From contig JBAIZL010000001.1 of NCBI GenBank assembly GCA_036971475.1, positions 284,584,425 to 284,648,424 of the forward strand: a DNA stretch of 64,000 nucleotides. The letters are read 5' to 3'. Made by a program: the position numbers and the translations under genes. Below the pieces are notes generated by a model that worked only from the letters and a program-made list of their open reading frames with translations, did no database searches and was not told the origin of the DNA. Shown here piece after piece: positions 38,256-49,524 of this stretch; position 1 is the stretch's first letter, and each line of letters starts with the position of its first letter. The DNA is from Prosapia bicincta. Taxonomy: Eukaryota; Arthropoda; Insecta; Hemiptera; Cercopidae.

Positions 38256-38840
38256 ATGCTGGTCGCCCATATTATCACATCATCTGCGTAACAGAGTATT
38301 TCGACTCCCGGGTTATTTACCTTAATGACGTTGCAGATTAAATCATTCATGTAAACGTTGAAAAGAGTACAACTGCTGACCGCTCCCTGCGGGAGTCCCC
38401 TTCTCTGTTGACGGAACTGAGAACTTCTGTTTCCAAAGCGGATCTTTATAAATCGTTGGCTCAAAAATTGATTTATCCAGTTCAACATGTTTCCTGCCAC
38501 TCCGTAGTTGGCAATTTTGTTATAGAGGAGTTTTCTGCTAACTGTGTCGTAAGCTCCCCGGAAGTCAATAAAACACGGAAGGGTGGACATTTTTCGGTGA
38601 AAGCCATCCTTCACGCACTGGGAGTGCTTATTGACATGGTCAGTAGTGGATTTGTGTTTTCTAAAACCAGCCTGTTCTTCTCGAATTATATTAATTCTTT
38701 CTATATAGGCCTCCAGCCTGTGGTTGACCATCCTTTCCATAACTTTGCAGGTAACAGAAGTAAGACTGATCGGTCTATAACTGCTTAATTTCTCGGGATC
38801 ATTTCCCTTCTTAAACACGGGTACCACTACCGCCTTCATG
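38256..38840 (-). pseudogene. Non-LTR retrotransposon reverse transcriptase fragment
   Basis: An open minus-strand frame encodes RT fingers and palm: AVVVPVFKKGND, SYRPISLTSVTCKVMERMV, EEQAGFRKHKSTTDHV, FIDFRGAYDTVSRKLLYNKI, RRGLPQGAVSSCTLFN and the catalytic CYADDVIIWA. It stops just after the YADD box and starts just before VPVFKK, so both the endonuclease and the thumb/C-terminus are missing. The order and the GLPQGA and YADD boxes are those of LINE-type RTs; the wording is close to Jockey-superfamily elements of arthropods, although clade cannot be fixed without alignment. The frame has no internal stop within about 190 codons. It has no relation in sequence to the Jockey copy at 47.2 kb beyond family motifs. 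No tail or target duplication was found. Confidence 0.88.
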
Positions 38841-40339
38841 AAGAAATTAATGGTTTTGGTATATAGTAAACTATATAAATAGTAATGTTTATAAAATATT
38901 TCTCAAATTTAAAGTTTTTAAAGTTATTTTTTAATTAAATAGAACATATCTCATGGCATTAAAATTTATAAATTAATATTATTATTTTAGTTGCTTAAAG
39001 TAACCAATTTCGTTTAAATTATGATTATTAAAATATTTTATTTTGTCCTTTAGTATATATACTAAAGTATACTTCAATAATTTTACGTTTGTTTGAACTA
39101 ATCGTTGTCACTTCCTTATAGCTATGGTTCAAAATAATATCACAAATTGAATTTATGATATTTATTTGACCAAATAATACTGAATTTTGAACGTAGTTTG
39201 TGAGATAAGAACTAAATAATGACGATTATCGACTCATACTGAATAATTTAACATCTTTCAATGCCAAAGTCAGGAAGTATAACTAGGCAAATTATAAACT
39301 ATAAGACTCTATAGTTACGAGTAAAATTAGCTTAGAATTTGGGTCCTTATACTCAGTGATGATTTAAATAGACATGAGAAATTAAATTATTGATTGTGAG
39401 CTGATATTCATAACTATTAATTAATACAATTAAACACACGATTATTATGCACTATAAACAATTAATTTTAATTTTATAGTACAAACCACGTAACCATGCA
39501 CTTGGCCTTGAGAGACTGCACAATATTTCTCTATAGTCAATGATAATTAATTTGAAAAAATATACTATAAGTTAAAAACAATTAATTTACCACAGTAATA
39601 CATTGTTGCACCACCTTCTTTCACACTCTCTTTCAGTTCAAATTTCCTAAATGCAGACTTACACTAACCCCAATCGTTGAACTGAATTAGCCAAAGGTAG
39701 CTTAATAGATGTCATGTTATGACACTACTGATTTCTGTAAGGCATAAAACAACCGGGTCAGTTTAAATTCAATAACTGCAAGACTTTGTCGGCGCTTGGA
39801 GATGGAGCCACTCAGGGCCTAATGCTGTATTTGAGCGGCAGCTGATGTGGGATATCAAAGCTCCAACCCTTTGAGAAATCGCCGCACCCTAATTATTATT
39901 GTTTACACAGTACAATACACCCTAACTCAACAATGAAGAGGCACTTCCGGTGTTCAACCTGCGTCATCCCTTCCGCTTCAAAGACAGCTTAAAGACTTAG
40001 ACTAGAACAAATAGTCCAAAACACGTTTTTATTTATATACATTCTGTTAATTCTTATAAACAGTAACATTTCTTAATCAAATAGATTCATAAAACTTTTG
40101 TCAATAGTTTCCAGATTTAGAATGAACTGAATTAATTTCCAAGAACTTATGTTTTTGAGTTTAATGTGGCTTTGGATACTCTTGTTTTTACTTTGTGATT
40201 TTCAATTCATTTATAACCGGAAATAGGGTTTTTAATACCAATTTTATGTTAAAAGATATTTGATTTAACTATAAAGGCAGAACCTATTTATACATAAACT
40301 GTGGTTAAATAATAGTAATAAACCATTAAGCCGTCAGTC
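38841..40339. other. Non-coding stretch, nothing recognised
   Basis: AT-rich, no recognised gene or repeat, apart from a small palindrome (tagtatatatacta) near 39052. Confidence 0.5.
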
Positions 40340-40589
40340 TTTGTTGTTATGCCTCTGAGGATGGTTACTCTGTTACTGAAATGTAACTTTTCGGGTTTTT
40401 ATTTGTGCCCAGAGGTTTTTATTATTATATATTAGAGAGTGAGGAGATTTTCATTTCCGTTTACAATAGTCTAACTTGCCCATATGATTATGAGCAAAAT
40501 ATAAATTCATAAGATGTACCACCTCTTAAATTATATAAAAGTCAAGTCATAAAATATATTAAAAATACTTTTTGTAATAGTTCGTAGCA

Positions 40590-40815
40590 AGGGAAATAAA
40601 ATGTATTTTTTATTGTTGGAAAATCTTGATTCTAATCAATACAATCCACAAATATGTAAATTGAAATTAATTAAACATATTCAAAAAGGTTTATAAATGA
40701 ATATTATAGAAAATTTAGGAACATATAAAAATAAAAATGCGCTAATTGAGGAGCAGGTACAAATAACATCCAAACATGATACTATATTAGGACATTTAAA
40801 TATAATCCATTAATC
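40590..40815 (+). pseudogene. PLE GIY-YIG C-terminal remnant
   Basis: The plus strand gives LKLIKHIQKGL, a stop, then MNIIENLGTYKNKNALIEEQ and VQITSKHDTILGHLNIIH-stop. This aligns by eye with the C-terminus of the copy at 41503-41963 (LIKELNKGLKMNIFETLEIY ... LIDEQIQVRS). The GVY...YIG part is lost. A hammerhead-like motif follows about 70 bp downstream, as in the other copies. Confidence 0.7.
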
Positions 40816-40880
40816 AGACAAATAATATAACGATACCCAATCTTTTAAACTTATATTATATTATGGACAATTATATGAAC

Positions 40881-40935
40881 AATCCTGATGTAGTTATAGA
40901 ACTATACGGTCCTATAGTTCTAGTAAAAGCTTCAG
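40881..40935 (+). ncRNA. Degenerate hammerhead with extended stem II
   Basis: CTGATGT (A9 changed), then a perfect 9-bp stem AGAACTATA/TATAGTTCT (40898-40906 with 40913-40921, loop cggtcc), TAAA in place of GAAA, and AAGCTT. Two core changes predict loss of cleavage. Confidence 0.5.
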
Positions 40936-41095
40936 CTCAATATACATGTATGCAGTAAAATAAAATGCAGAGTTCTTGTTTATCAGTGTGTTTATTTAAC
41001 CATATGTGTATATATGATTAAAAAAGAAAAATATGATTATATATACACGAAAAAAATTTCATCAAAGAAAAATTATATGTATATGCAGATACGTA

Positions 41096-41215
41096 TTCCT
41101 TCATGGATAGAAAAAATATGATGAACAGTTATTATCTAGAGTGCATCCGTTCATTCTGCAGTGCATAAAATCGCAATTCCAACAACATGAAGAGCGGACC
41201 TTATCAGTTGAACTG
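41096..41215 (-). mobile_element. PLE family A tail, minus strand
   Basis: Read in reverse it has gctcttcatg, ggaattgcgattttatgcac, gaatgaacggatgcactcta and a tail like 14960-15008. The ctagcgaaac region is deleted. Confidence 0.75.
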
Positions 41216-41395
41216 TTGTTTAATATTTTGTCAATATTTAAACCATTATTATTTGATATGTATAATCCATCATCTACATATAAACCAGTGTCCATTTTGA
41301 TCATATGTTTTAATAATCTTATCTATTTCAATGTCTGTATTTTGTAAAAATATTTCCGATAATATGCTGGACATTGGAGAGTCCATTGTTAACAT
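41216..41395 (-). pseudogene. PLE reverse transcriptase fragment (YVDD)
   Basis: On the minus strand one frame reads MDSPMSSILSEIFLQNTDIE and IDKIIKTYDQNGHWFI, matching the PLE RT region before the catalytic loop (G.PM.S.LS..LAEIF). After a shift near 41285 a second frame gives LYVDDGLYISNNNGLNIDKI, with the YVDD catalytic box at codons 41269-41280. It then joins family A tail sequence at about 41215 with no GIY-YIG domain between, so the element has a large internal deletion. PLE RTs copy the element RNA at nicked DNA. The frame runs through the junction into the tail, which makes a chimeric 67-codon reading frame with no likely function. Confidence 0.72.
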
Positions 41396-41502
41396 GTAAA
41401 CAAGCAGAAATTCTGTGGGTTAGAAAAGAAATCAAATTTTTATATAAGAAGCGAGAAAATACCTAATAAGACCTTCTTCCTAATAAGAGAGAAAATATTT
41501 AG

Positions 41503-41963
41503 ACAACTTTTACGTTCACTGGTAACGAAATAAATAAAATTACAAGATTATTTAAAGAAACAAATTTACAAATTACATATAAAACTGATAATAAAAATCA
41601 AAATAATATGCACGAAAGAAATGGAGTATATAATATAAAATGTCAAACTTGTAATAAATTATATGTAGGACAAACAAAAAAAAATTAAAAGAAAGATACA
41701 AAGAGCATTTAAACACTTATATCAAACCAAACATATACAAATCAAATTTAGCTACGAGTAGTATTAATGGACATGAGTTTCCGGAAATAGAAAATATGAA
41801 ATTAATAAAAGAATTAAATAAAGGATTAAAAATGAATATATTTGAAACTTTGGAAATTTATAAGCATAAAGTTAAAGACAAATTAATTGATGAACAAATT
41901 CAAGTGAGATCAAGGCACCAAACTATTTATAAGGTCATTGATGTTATAGAAAAAATTACATAA
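41503..41963 (+). pseudogene. Penelope-like element GIY-YIG domain, one frameshift
   Basis: The plus strand reads TTFTFTGNEINKITRLFKE, then NMHERNGVYNIKCQTCNKLY and VGQTKK. In a run of nine A (41676-41684) the frame shifts, then continues KLKERYKEHLNTYIKPNIY, EFPEIENMKLIKELNKGLKM, NIFETLEIYKHKVKDKLIDE and ends VIDVIEKIT-stop. The GVY and YVG half-motifs, the Cys pair, and the Glu in FETLEIY are all present. Apart from the A-run indel the domain is complete, and the indel could be a sequencing error. No RT is found upstream; the sequence left of 41500 belongs to an opposite-strand PLE fragment. A hammerhead motif lies 80 bp past the stop and a (TA)n(TG)n tract about 220 bp past it. Confidence 0.87.
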
Positions 41964-42041
41964 AGTGCAATACTTATAAACATATGGTCGTTTGTAGCAC
42001 ATATGATTTAATTTTGTAAAGATATTTTATTAGATAATTAT

Positions 42042-42087
42042 TTTTCTGAAGATGCTGGTACTATTTTATCGGCGAAAAGCTTTGAAT
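42042..42087 (+). ncRNA. Hammerhead ribozyme motif
   Basis: TTTT | CTGAAGA | TGCTG...CGGC | GAAA | AAGCTT | T | GAAT. Core boxes are complete (N7 is A), stem II is 4 bp with one G-U. Stem I is weak (one G-U and two A-T). Confidence 0.7.
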
Positions 42088-42178
42088 AAATATATTCATT
42101 AAAAGTATTCTAGTTTTAGAAATATTTTTAATTTATTAACTATATTACAAGAAAACATATCACCATATTTAATATATT

Positions 42179-42280
<102 letters not shown>

Positions 42281-43339
42281 TATTTATTTACAGTATAAGG
42301 AAAAAGCTGTCTGTCTTCCTATGTGAATCATGTCCAGTATGGCATTTTCTTTTTAACAGGTACTTCAGGATGCTTTAGAGCAATAAATAACACACTTTAT
42401 ATTTGTTTAAGAAGTAATACATAACAGAAAGTTCTATGCTTAGGTTTGTAATGATGCCAACTACTTTCACATGTGATTAAGAGTAACGCTTCCGTTGTAT
42501 TAAAATGGACGACTTTTTAGTTTCTTTTTTACAGAGCCATGCCTATTCTATACTTACTTGTAAATAAATATATTTATTAGAATTGTCTTTTAACAATATA
42601 TATTAATGGACACTATAGCCTGTATTAATCAATAAATATAAAAATCCGTATCTTCTCCTCTTTATGCATTACTACACTATTTATCCAATCGGGATGAAAC
42701 TTTGGTAAGGGTCTATGTTGAATATCTTTTACTCTCGAGATGGTTTCTGCGATTTTAAAGCTTAACTTTCAAAGAATCGATATTTTTGGAAAAAAACATT
42801 AACGAGACTACTATTTTTCTGACCCAGCATTCAATCATATTAATTGAAATTTAACAATTATGAATATAAATGCATCTAATAACCAATAAGACGTATAGCT
42901 GATACTTAAATTACGTGAAAATAAGATTTCATACGACAATTTCTATATGTGGTTAGGTTAGTTTGTATAACAGCTGTTTTAACTCATAAGTTCTGTTACT
43001 TTATTTACCGTATAATATTAAGTTAACAGTTATTGAATTTATGACGTCTTTGATTTATTCCTTCATAAATATATTAACTAATAATGAGAATAGTTATTAC
43101 TGAATTTATTCCAATAAAAATTAATTGCTTATTGTTTGTGTTTACGTATTATTTTAATGTATTAATTATAAAATTACAATAAATTGATTTGTTTTGCCAT
43201 ATGAATTAGTTTAACCTTAATCTATGATTGCGACACATTTCATGTATATTGGGCGGTGGCTGTAGTTGTTTTTCATAAAAGATATAAGTAGGCCTTCATG
43301 CTTAGAAGTCACGAATTCAGTTCATTGTAACACAAAATA
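42281..43339. other. Non-coding stretch, nothing recognised
   Basis: AT-rich without recognised gene. A segment near 42955-43020 (cagctgttttaactcataag) resembles 17190-17230, so a diverged repeat X flank may be present. Confidence 0.45.
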
Positions 43340-43407
43340 GAATAAAAATATTATTACATTATAATATATATATATATATATATATGATATTATAAAAATA
43401 TTATTAC

Positions 43408-43444
<37 letters not shown>

Positions 43445-43452
43445 ATTATAAA

Positions 43453-43519
<67 letters not shown>
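43340..43519. repeat. Tandemly duplicated (TA)n block
   Basis: The phrase aaaatattattacattataa with its (TA)n tail occurs twice at about 60-bp spacing, followed by a long (TA)n (43457-43519). Confidence 0.9.
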
Positions 43520-43524
<5 letters not shown>

Positions 43525-44404
43525 GGCTCGTTACTTATAATTATCTTACTTCGTAGATAATTCATCTGTCTAGTGGATTGTAAAAAAAATTAAATGTAAT
43601 GACTTTTACGTGAGTTAAAGTTGGGAATAATAGTTGAAGTTCGCTTGTGTTTTCAAAATAAGTAACCTGATGAAAATTTGAATCGTTATTCGTTTATAGT
43701 CGCCCATCATTTGCATGATGGAAGCGAAGGAAATTAGAAGGGGGAGGGGGCCATGGTTTGTTCTACATGTCTCAGTATGCAGTTTGGAGTTGATTGGCCG
43801 GCTGAAACAATAGCGGAAGAGGGTCCTTCAACAATGCAGCTGATATTATTGCTCTTCGTTTGTTTACACAGTGAAAAAATATTGGGTTCTTTCATGTAAT
43901 AGCCGACGCAATTTTGTTAATTTTAACACAGATTTATTTTAGCTTATTTACTAATTAGGCTATAGAAACTTTAGTTCTTTGTGATAAAACATATCATTTG
44001 TTAAAATTTGCATTAAAAATAACATAGCTCAAAGGTTTTGATTTGTTTAAATGGATCAAAATGCGTTAATTATGTATGCAGGCTTGTAACAAACTTAAGG
44101 GTTATACTTGATTAAATGTTTAACTTCAATAATTTTCCATTCTTGCTGCTCAAGAATGCATTCAAATTATAAAAGAATTGTTTTTAAATATCGGGAGCTG
44201 GTTAAACTCCTGGTTAGAACTGGTTAAAACTGGCATTAATTAAAGTTTTAGAATCATATCCACACTTACAAATATAATCATTTATCTAATAATTATTTGC
44301 AAATAACCACTATCTTCTACTAGATTAATAGCTTTATCTAACAACAAAACACCGTGATACTAGATTTGTTAGATACAAAATTGCTGGTCAAGTTAAATGG
44401 ATTT
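43520..44404. other. Non-coding stretch, nothing recognised
   Basis: No gene or element end recognised. Confidence 0.5.
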
Positions 44405-45000
<596 letters not shown>

Positions 45001-45499
45001 AAACTTTCCGAACCAACGATAAATCCTTCGTAAAGTTAAACACTGATGGAACTAAATAAATGAACATCAAGTTTAGTAAGGGCATATCGTCAAGTCAGCA
45101 GTGGCAAGAGCCTATAACAATGCAGTTTACGCTCTATCGTGTTGGCTCTATAATTCCGTCTGCTGCATACGAGGTTAGTGTAAACGTACCTACTACTACT
45201 ACTACTACTACTACTATGTGTAAACAGTAAAGTTGGTGTAAAGATTCTTTTATTTATATTATATTTAAACTGGCCAATATCAATTTTGTCACGAGAGATA
45301 TCGATAGTGTAACTTTATGTAACTTTGTACGTTGAAGCGCCTATACATTTTGCTCTACGATATTTTTCAATTGTTATAAGTAGAGGTACATTTATCAATA
45401 CACATTATTAAATAAACATTTTTAAATTTAAATTAATGAACAGTATTAAAAAACAACAACCCCTACAATTACATATATTAAACAAAACCTAAACAATCA
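45001..45499. other. Non-coding stretch with (TAC)n
   Basis: A (TAC)n run of about 9 units lies at 45190-45216. Nothing else recognised. Confidence 0.6.
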
Positions 45500-45900
45500 A
45501 TGGCGCCTTATAATGCAAACAAATCTCCATCCATACCATTGGCCCATCCTACTTCTCCAACAGATTCAATGAGAAATATATTTGTAAGATCTGTGGTGAT
45601 TTGAGTCATTGCACTTTTATTTGGTTTTGCAGCTTTGATTCACCAAATTTCCCGTTTTTCTATGAGAGGAATAGTTGAGGCCAAAACACCAACTATACAA
45701 GAAAAGACAAGAAATGTGAATAATTTATTGCAAGCTAAAAATGTTAAAATCACTGCACTTAGCAAACCCGAAAATGTCCACCTAGATACATGACAGATTA
45801 TATTTGGACCCCGTAAAATCACTGGTCTGATAGCTTAGCCCACAAAAAAGGCAATTATGCGGGCAAGAATGGCAGGGCAATTAAATGGCCTAGAAAAGCA
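45500..45900 (-). pseudogene. Unrecognised membrane-protein-like coding remnant
   Basis: The minus strand gives ARIIAFFVG, a stop, AIRPVILRGPNIICHVSRWT, FSGLLSAVILTFLACNKL, FTFLVFSCIVGVLASTIPLI, EKREIW and a stop, then KPNKSAMTQITTDLTNIFLI. Two hydrophobic segments separated by charged residues look like transmembrane helices of a transporter, and the composition differs from the surrounding AT-rich frames. I do not recognise a family. In-frame stops make it a likely relic of a host gene or retrocopy. Low confidence. Confidence 0.25.
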
Positions 45901-46343
45901 GAAAAAGGTCTTTAATATATTTTAGGGAATCACAAAGCACAAAATTATTGTGAAAGGAATTGTGCTTTAATCATACCAAGCTTGGTTTGCCTCTAGAGAT
46001 ACTTTCTTGAATTCTCTCTTGGGATTTTTCCTGAAAATCTTGATACGGTTAGCGACGAGTACTGTTTAGTAAACATTTCAAATATGAAAAAATAGAATGT
46101 CAATATTCATGTTAATTACTATTGATCTATCAAAGTCATTGATGGATATTTGTTTAGGGTTTGTTTTATAATAATGCTTGAAGATATATATCTTCAATTT
46201 AAATTATCTCTCATATGAAAACCTTGCACGATTAAAAGAAAAAAGGGAATATATCTAGAATCAGCCTGAAAAATACCTTTAGATTATCTTTTTTGTGCGA
46301 AAAATTTGTTTCTATTTTGTAACAAAAAATAAACAAATACTGT

Positions 46344-46344
<1 letters not shown>
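45901..46344. other. Non-coding stretch, nothing recognised
   Basis: AT-rich, without recognised features. Confidence 0.5.

Positions 46345-46387
<43 letters not shown>
46345..46387. repeat. (CA)n(TA)n microsatellite
   Basis: About 12 CA units then about 10 TA units; left flank of the PLE-end palindrome. Confidence 0.95.
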
Positions 46388-46390
<3 letters not shown>

Positions 46391-46438
46391 ACAACATAGG
46401 TTATGCAAATACAAGAATATTTATTAATTTACGAATAT

Positions 46439-46483
46439 ATTCAAAACTTTTTAATGGTAAACAGTACCAACATCATCAGGAAT
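46439..46483 (-). ncRNA. Hammerhead motif, GAAA box lost
   Basis: Minus strand: ATTC | CTGATGA | TGTTGG...CCATT | AAAA in place of GAAA | AGTTTT | GAAT. G12 is missing and stem II is partly broken, so it is probably inactive. Confidence 0.6.
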
Positions 46484-46547
46484 GAAAATTACAATAATGT
46501 AAGCTATAGGCCTCATTAGGCGTATAGCTTACATTATTGTAATTTTC

Positions 46548-46592
46548 ATTCCTGAAGATGTTGGTACTGCTTACCAACGAAAAGCTTTGAAT
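46548..46592 (+). ncRNA. Hammerhead ribozyme motif, complete consensus
   Basis: ATTC (46548-46551) | CTGAAGA | TGTTGG, loop, CCAAC | GAAA (46579-46582) | AAGCTT palindrome | T (46588) | GAAT. All invariant bases are present, and stem I (4 bp) and stem II (5 bp) are perfect. The cleavage site would follow T46588. Confidence 0.85.
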
Positions 46593-46660
46593 ATAAATTA
46601 ATAAATATTCTTGTATTTGAATAACCTATGTTGTTTCAAATTATTAAACAAGAAAATGTA

Positions 46661-46678
46661 TTATATATATATATATAC

Positions 46679-46721
<43 letters not shown>

Positions 46722-46731
46722 TGTGTGTGTA

Positions 46732-46812
<81 letters not shown>
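46661..46812. repeat. (TA)n(TG)n microsatellite
   Basis: A short TA run then about 62 TG units with occasional TTTG and TATG interruptions. Confidence 0.97.
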
Positions 46813-47195
46813 ATAATACAAATTCATATTTATATTAAGAATAAGTCTGCTTCACTGTTACTTTTACCTGTTAAGGATGGAAAGATGGTTTTTATAAACC
46901 TTTGTACATTAATTTTATGATTAAATATTTTAAAATAGTATTATAAATATTGACAGTAAATCTTTTCTTTGGTTTTAATGTCTCAAGCCAAGTGTTTACA
47001 GGGGAAAGACGTGGGAGTTTCCTTTTTACAATAATACATAAATAGCTATGTTATGGCCAATAAGAATTTAGAGACTTACTTTTGAAAGTCTCATAACATT
47101 CATCCCTAATGTTCTGTGTATCATAACATAAAGAAATTTCCGAAATGTAAACTTTTTCAAGGAAAATAAATAGATCCTTACTTTAGAAGAAACTC
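46813..47195. other. Non-coding stretch, nothing recognised
   Basis: AT-rich spacer between the microsatellite and the Jockey insertion. Confidence 0.5.
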
Positions 47196-49358
47196 ATTTA
47201 TTGGGCTCACGGATTGGGAAAGTTTTAAATTACAACTGGATCAGGGAATTACTCTCGACATTGACCTGTCTACTGGGGATCATCTTGACGAGGCGGTGAC
47301 AAAATTTACCAGTCTTATTCAACAAGCAGTGTGGGATAACACTAGAACAATTACTCATAAAACACCTGGATACAACTACCCTATGGAAGTAAGAAACCTA
47401 GTAAAGAACAAAAGAAGAACCAGGCAAAAATGGCAGCGTACAAGAGATCCCGTCGTTAAAAATCATCTCAATAGAGAATCCCAACAAATCAAAAGATTGA
47501 TCCACCAACTGAGAGAAGACTCTGCAAACTCCTTCCTCGAGAATCTGTCTGCAGACAAAAACACTAACTATTCCCTCTGGAAAACAACGAGAAGACTGAA
47601 AAGGAAAATCCATCATGTACCACCCATCCTGAAAGAGAACAATGAATGGGCAAGATCGGACCAAGAAAAAGCTAACACGTTTGGAGATCATCTTGAAAAC
47701 ATCTTCAAGCCGAATGAAGCCACGAATGAAGAAGAACTTCACCTAAACACTAATAATCAGTCTAAAATTATAAAAAAAGTGACATTAAAAGAGCTTAAAC
47801 GAGAACTAAAATACAACTTGAACCCGAAGAAAGCACCAGGATACGATTTAATCACAGGACTAGTGCTGAAAAAACTGACAACAAAAGGACTAAAAATGTT
47901 GTTATTATTAATTAATGCGTCCCTTAGACTTATGCACGTCCCTGCAACATGGAAAGTGGCGGAGATGATCATGATCCTGAAACCCGGCAAAACAGCAACA
48001 GAGGTCAAGTCGTACAGGCCGATATCACTTCTACCCATAATGTCAAAACTCTTTGAAAAGCTGCTTCTCAACAGGCTTAAACCTATCATCGTGGAAAAGA
48101 ACTTACTGCCCGACCATCAATTTGGATTCAGGCGAGGACACTCTACGGTGGAACAGGTGCATCGACTAATTGACATCATTGAAAAAGCACTGGAAGGTGA
48201 GGAGGTCTGCTCGATTGTCTTCCTGGATGTTTCACAAGCCTTCGATAAAGTTTGGCATGAAGGCTTGATTCACAAACTCAACATGTTTCTGCCAGCCCAG
48301 TTTGTGAATCTACTGAAATCGTACATATCGAACAGACTGTTTCGAGTAAACCACGAATCTACGTATTCTGACTTCAAGGAAATACAAGCTGGAGTCCCAC
48401 AAGGCAGCGTATTGGGACCAATCCTGTACTTGCTATACACCAGTGATCTTCCGCAAACAGCCAACTTCATCACGGCCACTTTCGCAGACGACACAGCAAA
48501 CGCAGCGACAGCGAAAACCGTTCAAGAATCGACAACACGCTTACAAAGATCAAACGATTCAGTTGAGGCTTGGACCAAGAAATGGCGCATCAAACTCAAC
48601 GACCAGAAGGCAGTCCATGTGAACTTTACAAACAAGAGGATCCCAAACCCTCAGAGGCTCGAAATGAATGGAAGTGTTATCCCATATCATGATTCAGCTA
48701 AATATCTCGGCATGAATCTTGATGCAAAAGCCAAATGGGTCGAGAATGTCAAAATAAAACTCACAGAACTCCAGACTCGCTACAGGCAAATGTATTGGCT
48801 ACTCGGTCGAAATTCACGGGTATCAATATACAACAAGCTATTGTATATAACCAAATCCTCAAACCGGTTTGGATGTATGGTATACAGCTTTGGGGCTGTG
48901 CCAGCAAATGTCACATACAAGGGATACAACGCTTCCAGAACAAAGTACTAAGAAACATCGCCAACGCTCCTTGGTATGTGCGTAACAGTGACTTGCATTG
49001 CGATCTTGGTGTACCCATGGTCGAGGAAGTCATAAAACAGAACGCCATCAAACACTTAAATCGGCTCACTCAACACGAAAATCCTGAGGCACTGAGACTT
49101 CTCGACAACAACCACCTGACAAGACGACTCAAAAGGACAAAACCATTTGAACTCGTTGAACGACAAGAGTGACAACAATGCTCTTCCTCACGCCGGTTGG
49201 CTTCCAACATCAAACAAGATACAATAGAAATCAATGTATTCTTTGTAATAAAAGCTAAAATCTAATTATTAAATGTAAATTAATGGTTGGTCAGAAATGA
49301 CCAGTTTTAATTAAAAAAAAAAAAAAAAGAAAAAAAAAAAAAAAAATTTATTGGGCTC
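47196..49358 (+). mobile_element. Jockey-like LINE, 5'-truncated, with 13-bp target duplication
   Basis: The direct repeat ATTTATTGGGCTC lies at 47196-47208 and 49346-49358 and bounds the element exactly. The element (47209-49345) begins inside ORF2 and ends in a 3' UTR and a poly(A) run of about 30 interrupted by one G. 5' truncation, a poly(A) end and a variable-length duplication are hallmarks of target-primed reverse transcription. Confidence 0.95.
47209..49172 (+). pseudogene. Jockey-type ORF2 reverse transcriptase, truncated and frameshifted
   Basis: The frame is open from the left boundary (ESFKLQLDQGITLDIDLSTG) with a first ATG at 47296, and runs to 48951. It lacks the N-terminal endonuclease. 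RT blocks in order: SYRPISLLPIMSKLFEKLLL, HQFGFRRGHSTVEQVHRLID, FLDVSQAFDKVWHEGLIHKL, GVPQGSVLGPILYLLYTSDL and the catalytic FADD in TATFADDTANAA. Near 48845 the Jockey thumb reading continues in the next frame (YNQILKPVWMYGIQLWG, then IQRFQNKVLRNIANAPWYV) to a stop at 49170-49172, so one single-base indel separates the frames. The FADDTA box and the ILKPVW.YGIQLWG motif are typical of the Jockey clade of arthropods. GC content and codon use exceed the flanks, consistent with a recent arrival. The 3' UTR is about 140 bp. Confidence 0.95.
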
Positions 49359-49476
49359 GTTCTCGGAATTTGTTCTCAACAAACGGCTCGAAATTGTTCT
49401 CGTGTTTCTTAAAAAAAAAACACAGATTGAATTTGAATGTTTGCTGTGAGTCAATTGTGAATTTGGCGTGAGTGCT

Positions 49477-49491
49477 TGCGTGCGTGCGTGC

Positions 49492-49524
<33 letters not shown>
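49477..49524. repeat. (CG)n(TG)n microsatellite
   Basis: tgcg units, then about nine CG units and about nine TG units; an alternating purine-pyrimidine tract able to form Z-DNA. Confidence 0.9.

Larger units (their letters stand above)
46388..46660. mobile_element. Palindromic PLE-B end dimer with two hammerheads, no protein
   Basis: A near-perfect foldback. The outer tails are acataggttatgcaaataca and its inverse tgtatttgaataacctatgt. Inward lie inverted hammerhead motifs (46439-46483 minus, 46548-46592 plus) and a central palindrome (46480-46547) with gaaaattacaataatgtaag on one side and its inverse on the other around taggcctcattaggcg. No coding sequence exists. (CA)n(TA)n on the left and (TA)n(TG)n on the right flank it. 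A shortened version lies at 31772-31860. Confidence 0.9.

Noticed and set aside
40352..40410. Hammerhead at tctgaggatggttactctgt
   Set aside because: CTGAGGA and GAAA boxes are present, but stem II does not pair in register and no PLE coding sequence or tail adjoins. It may be a remote PLE relic.
45190..45216. (TAC)n run as a coding repeat
   Set aside because: Simple trinucleotide microsatellite without a surrounding gene.
47398..48494. Minus-strand frames inside the Jockey element
   Set aside because: Antisense shadows of the reverse transcriptase.
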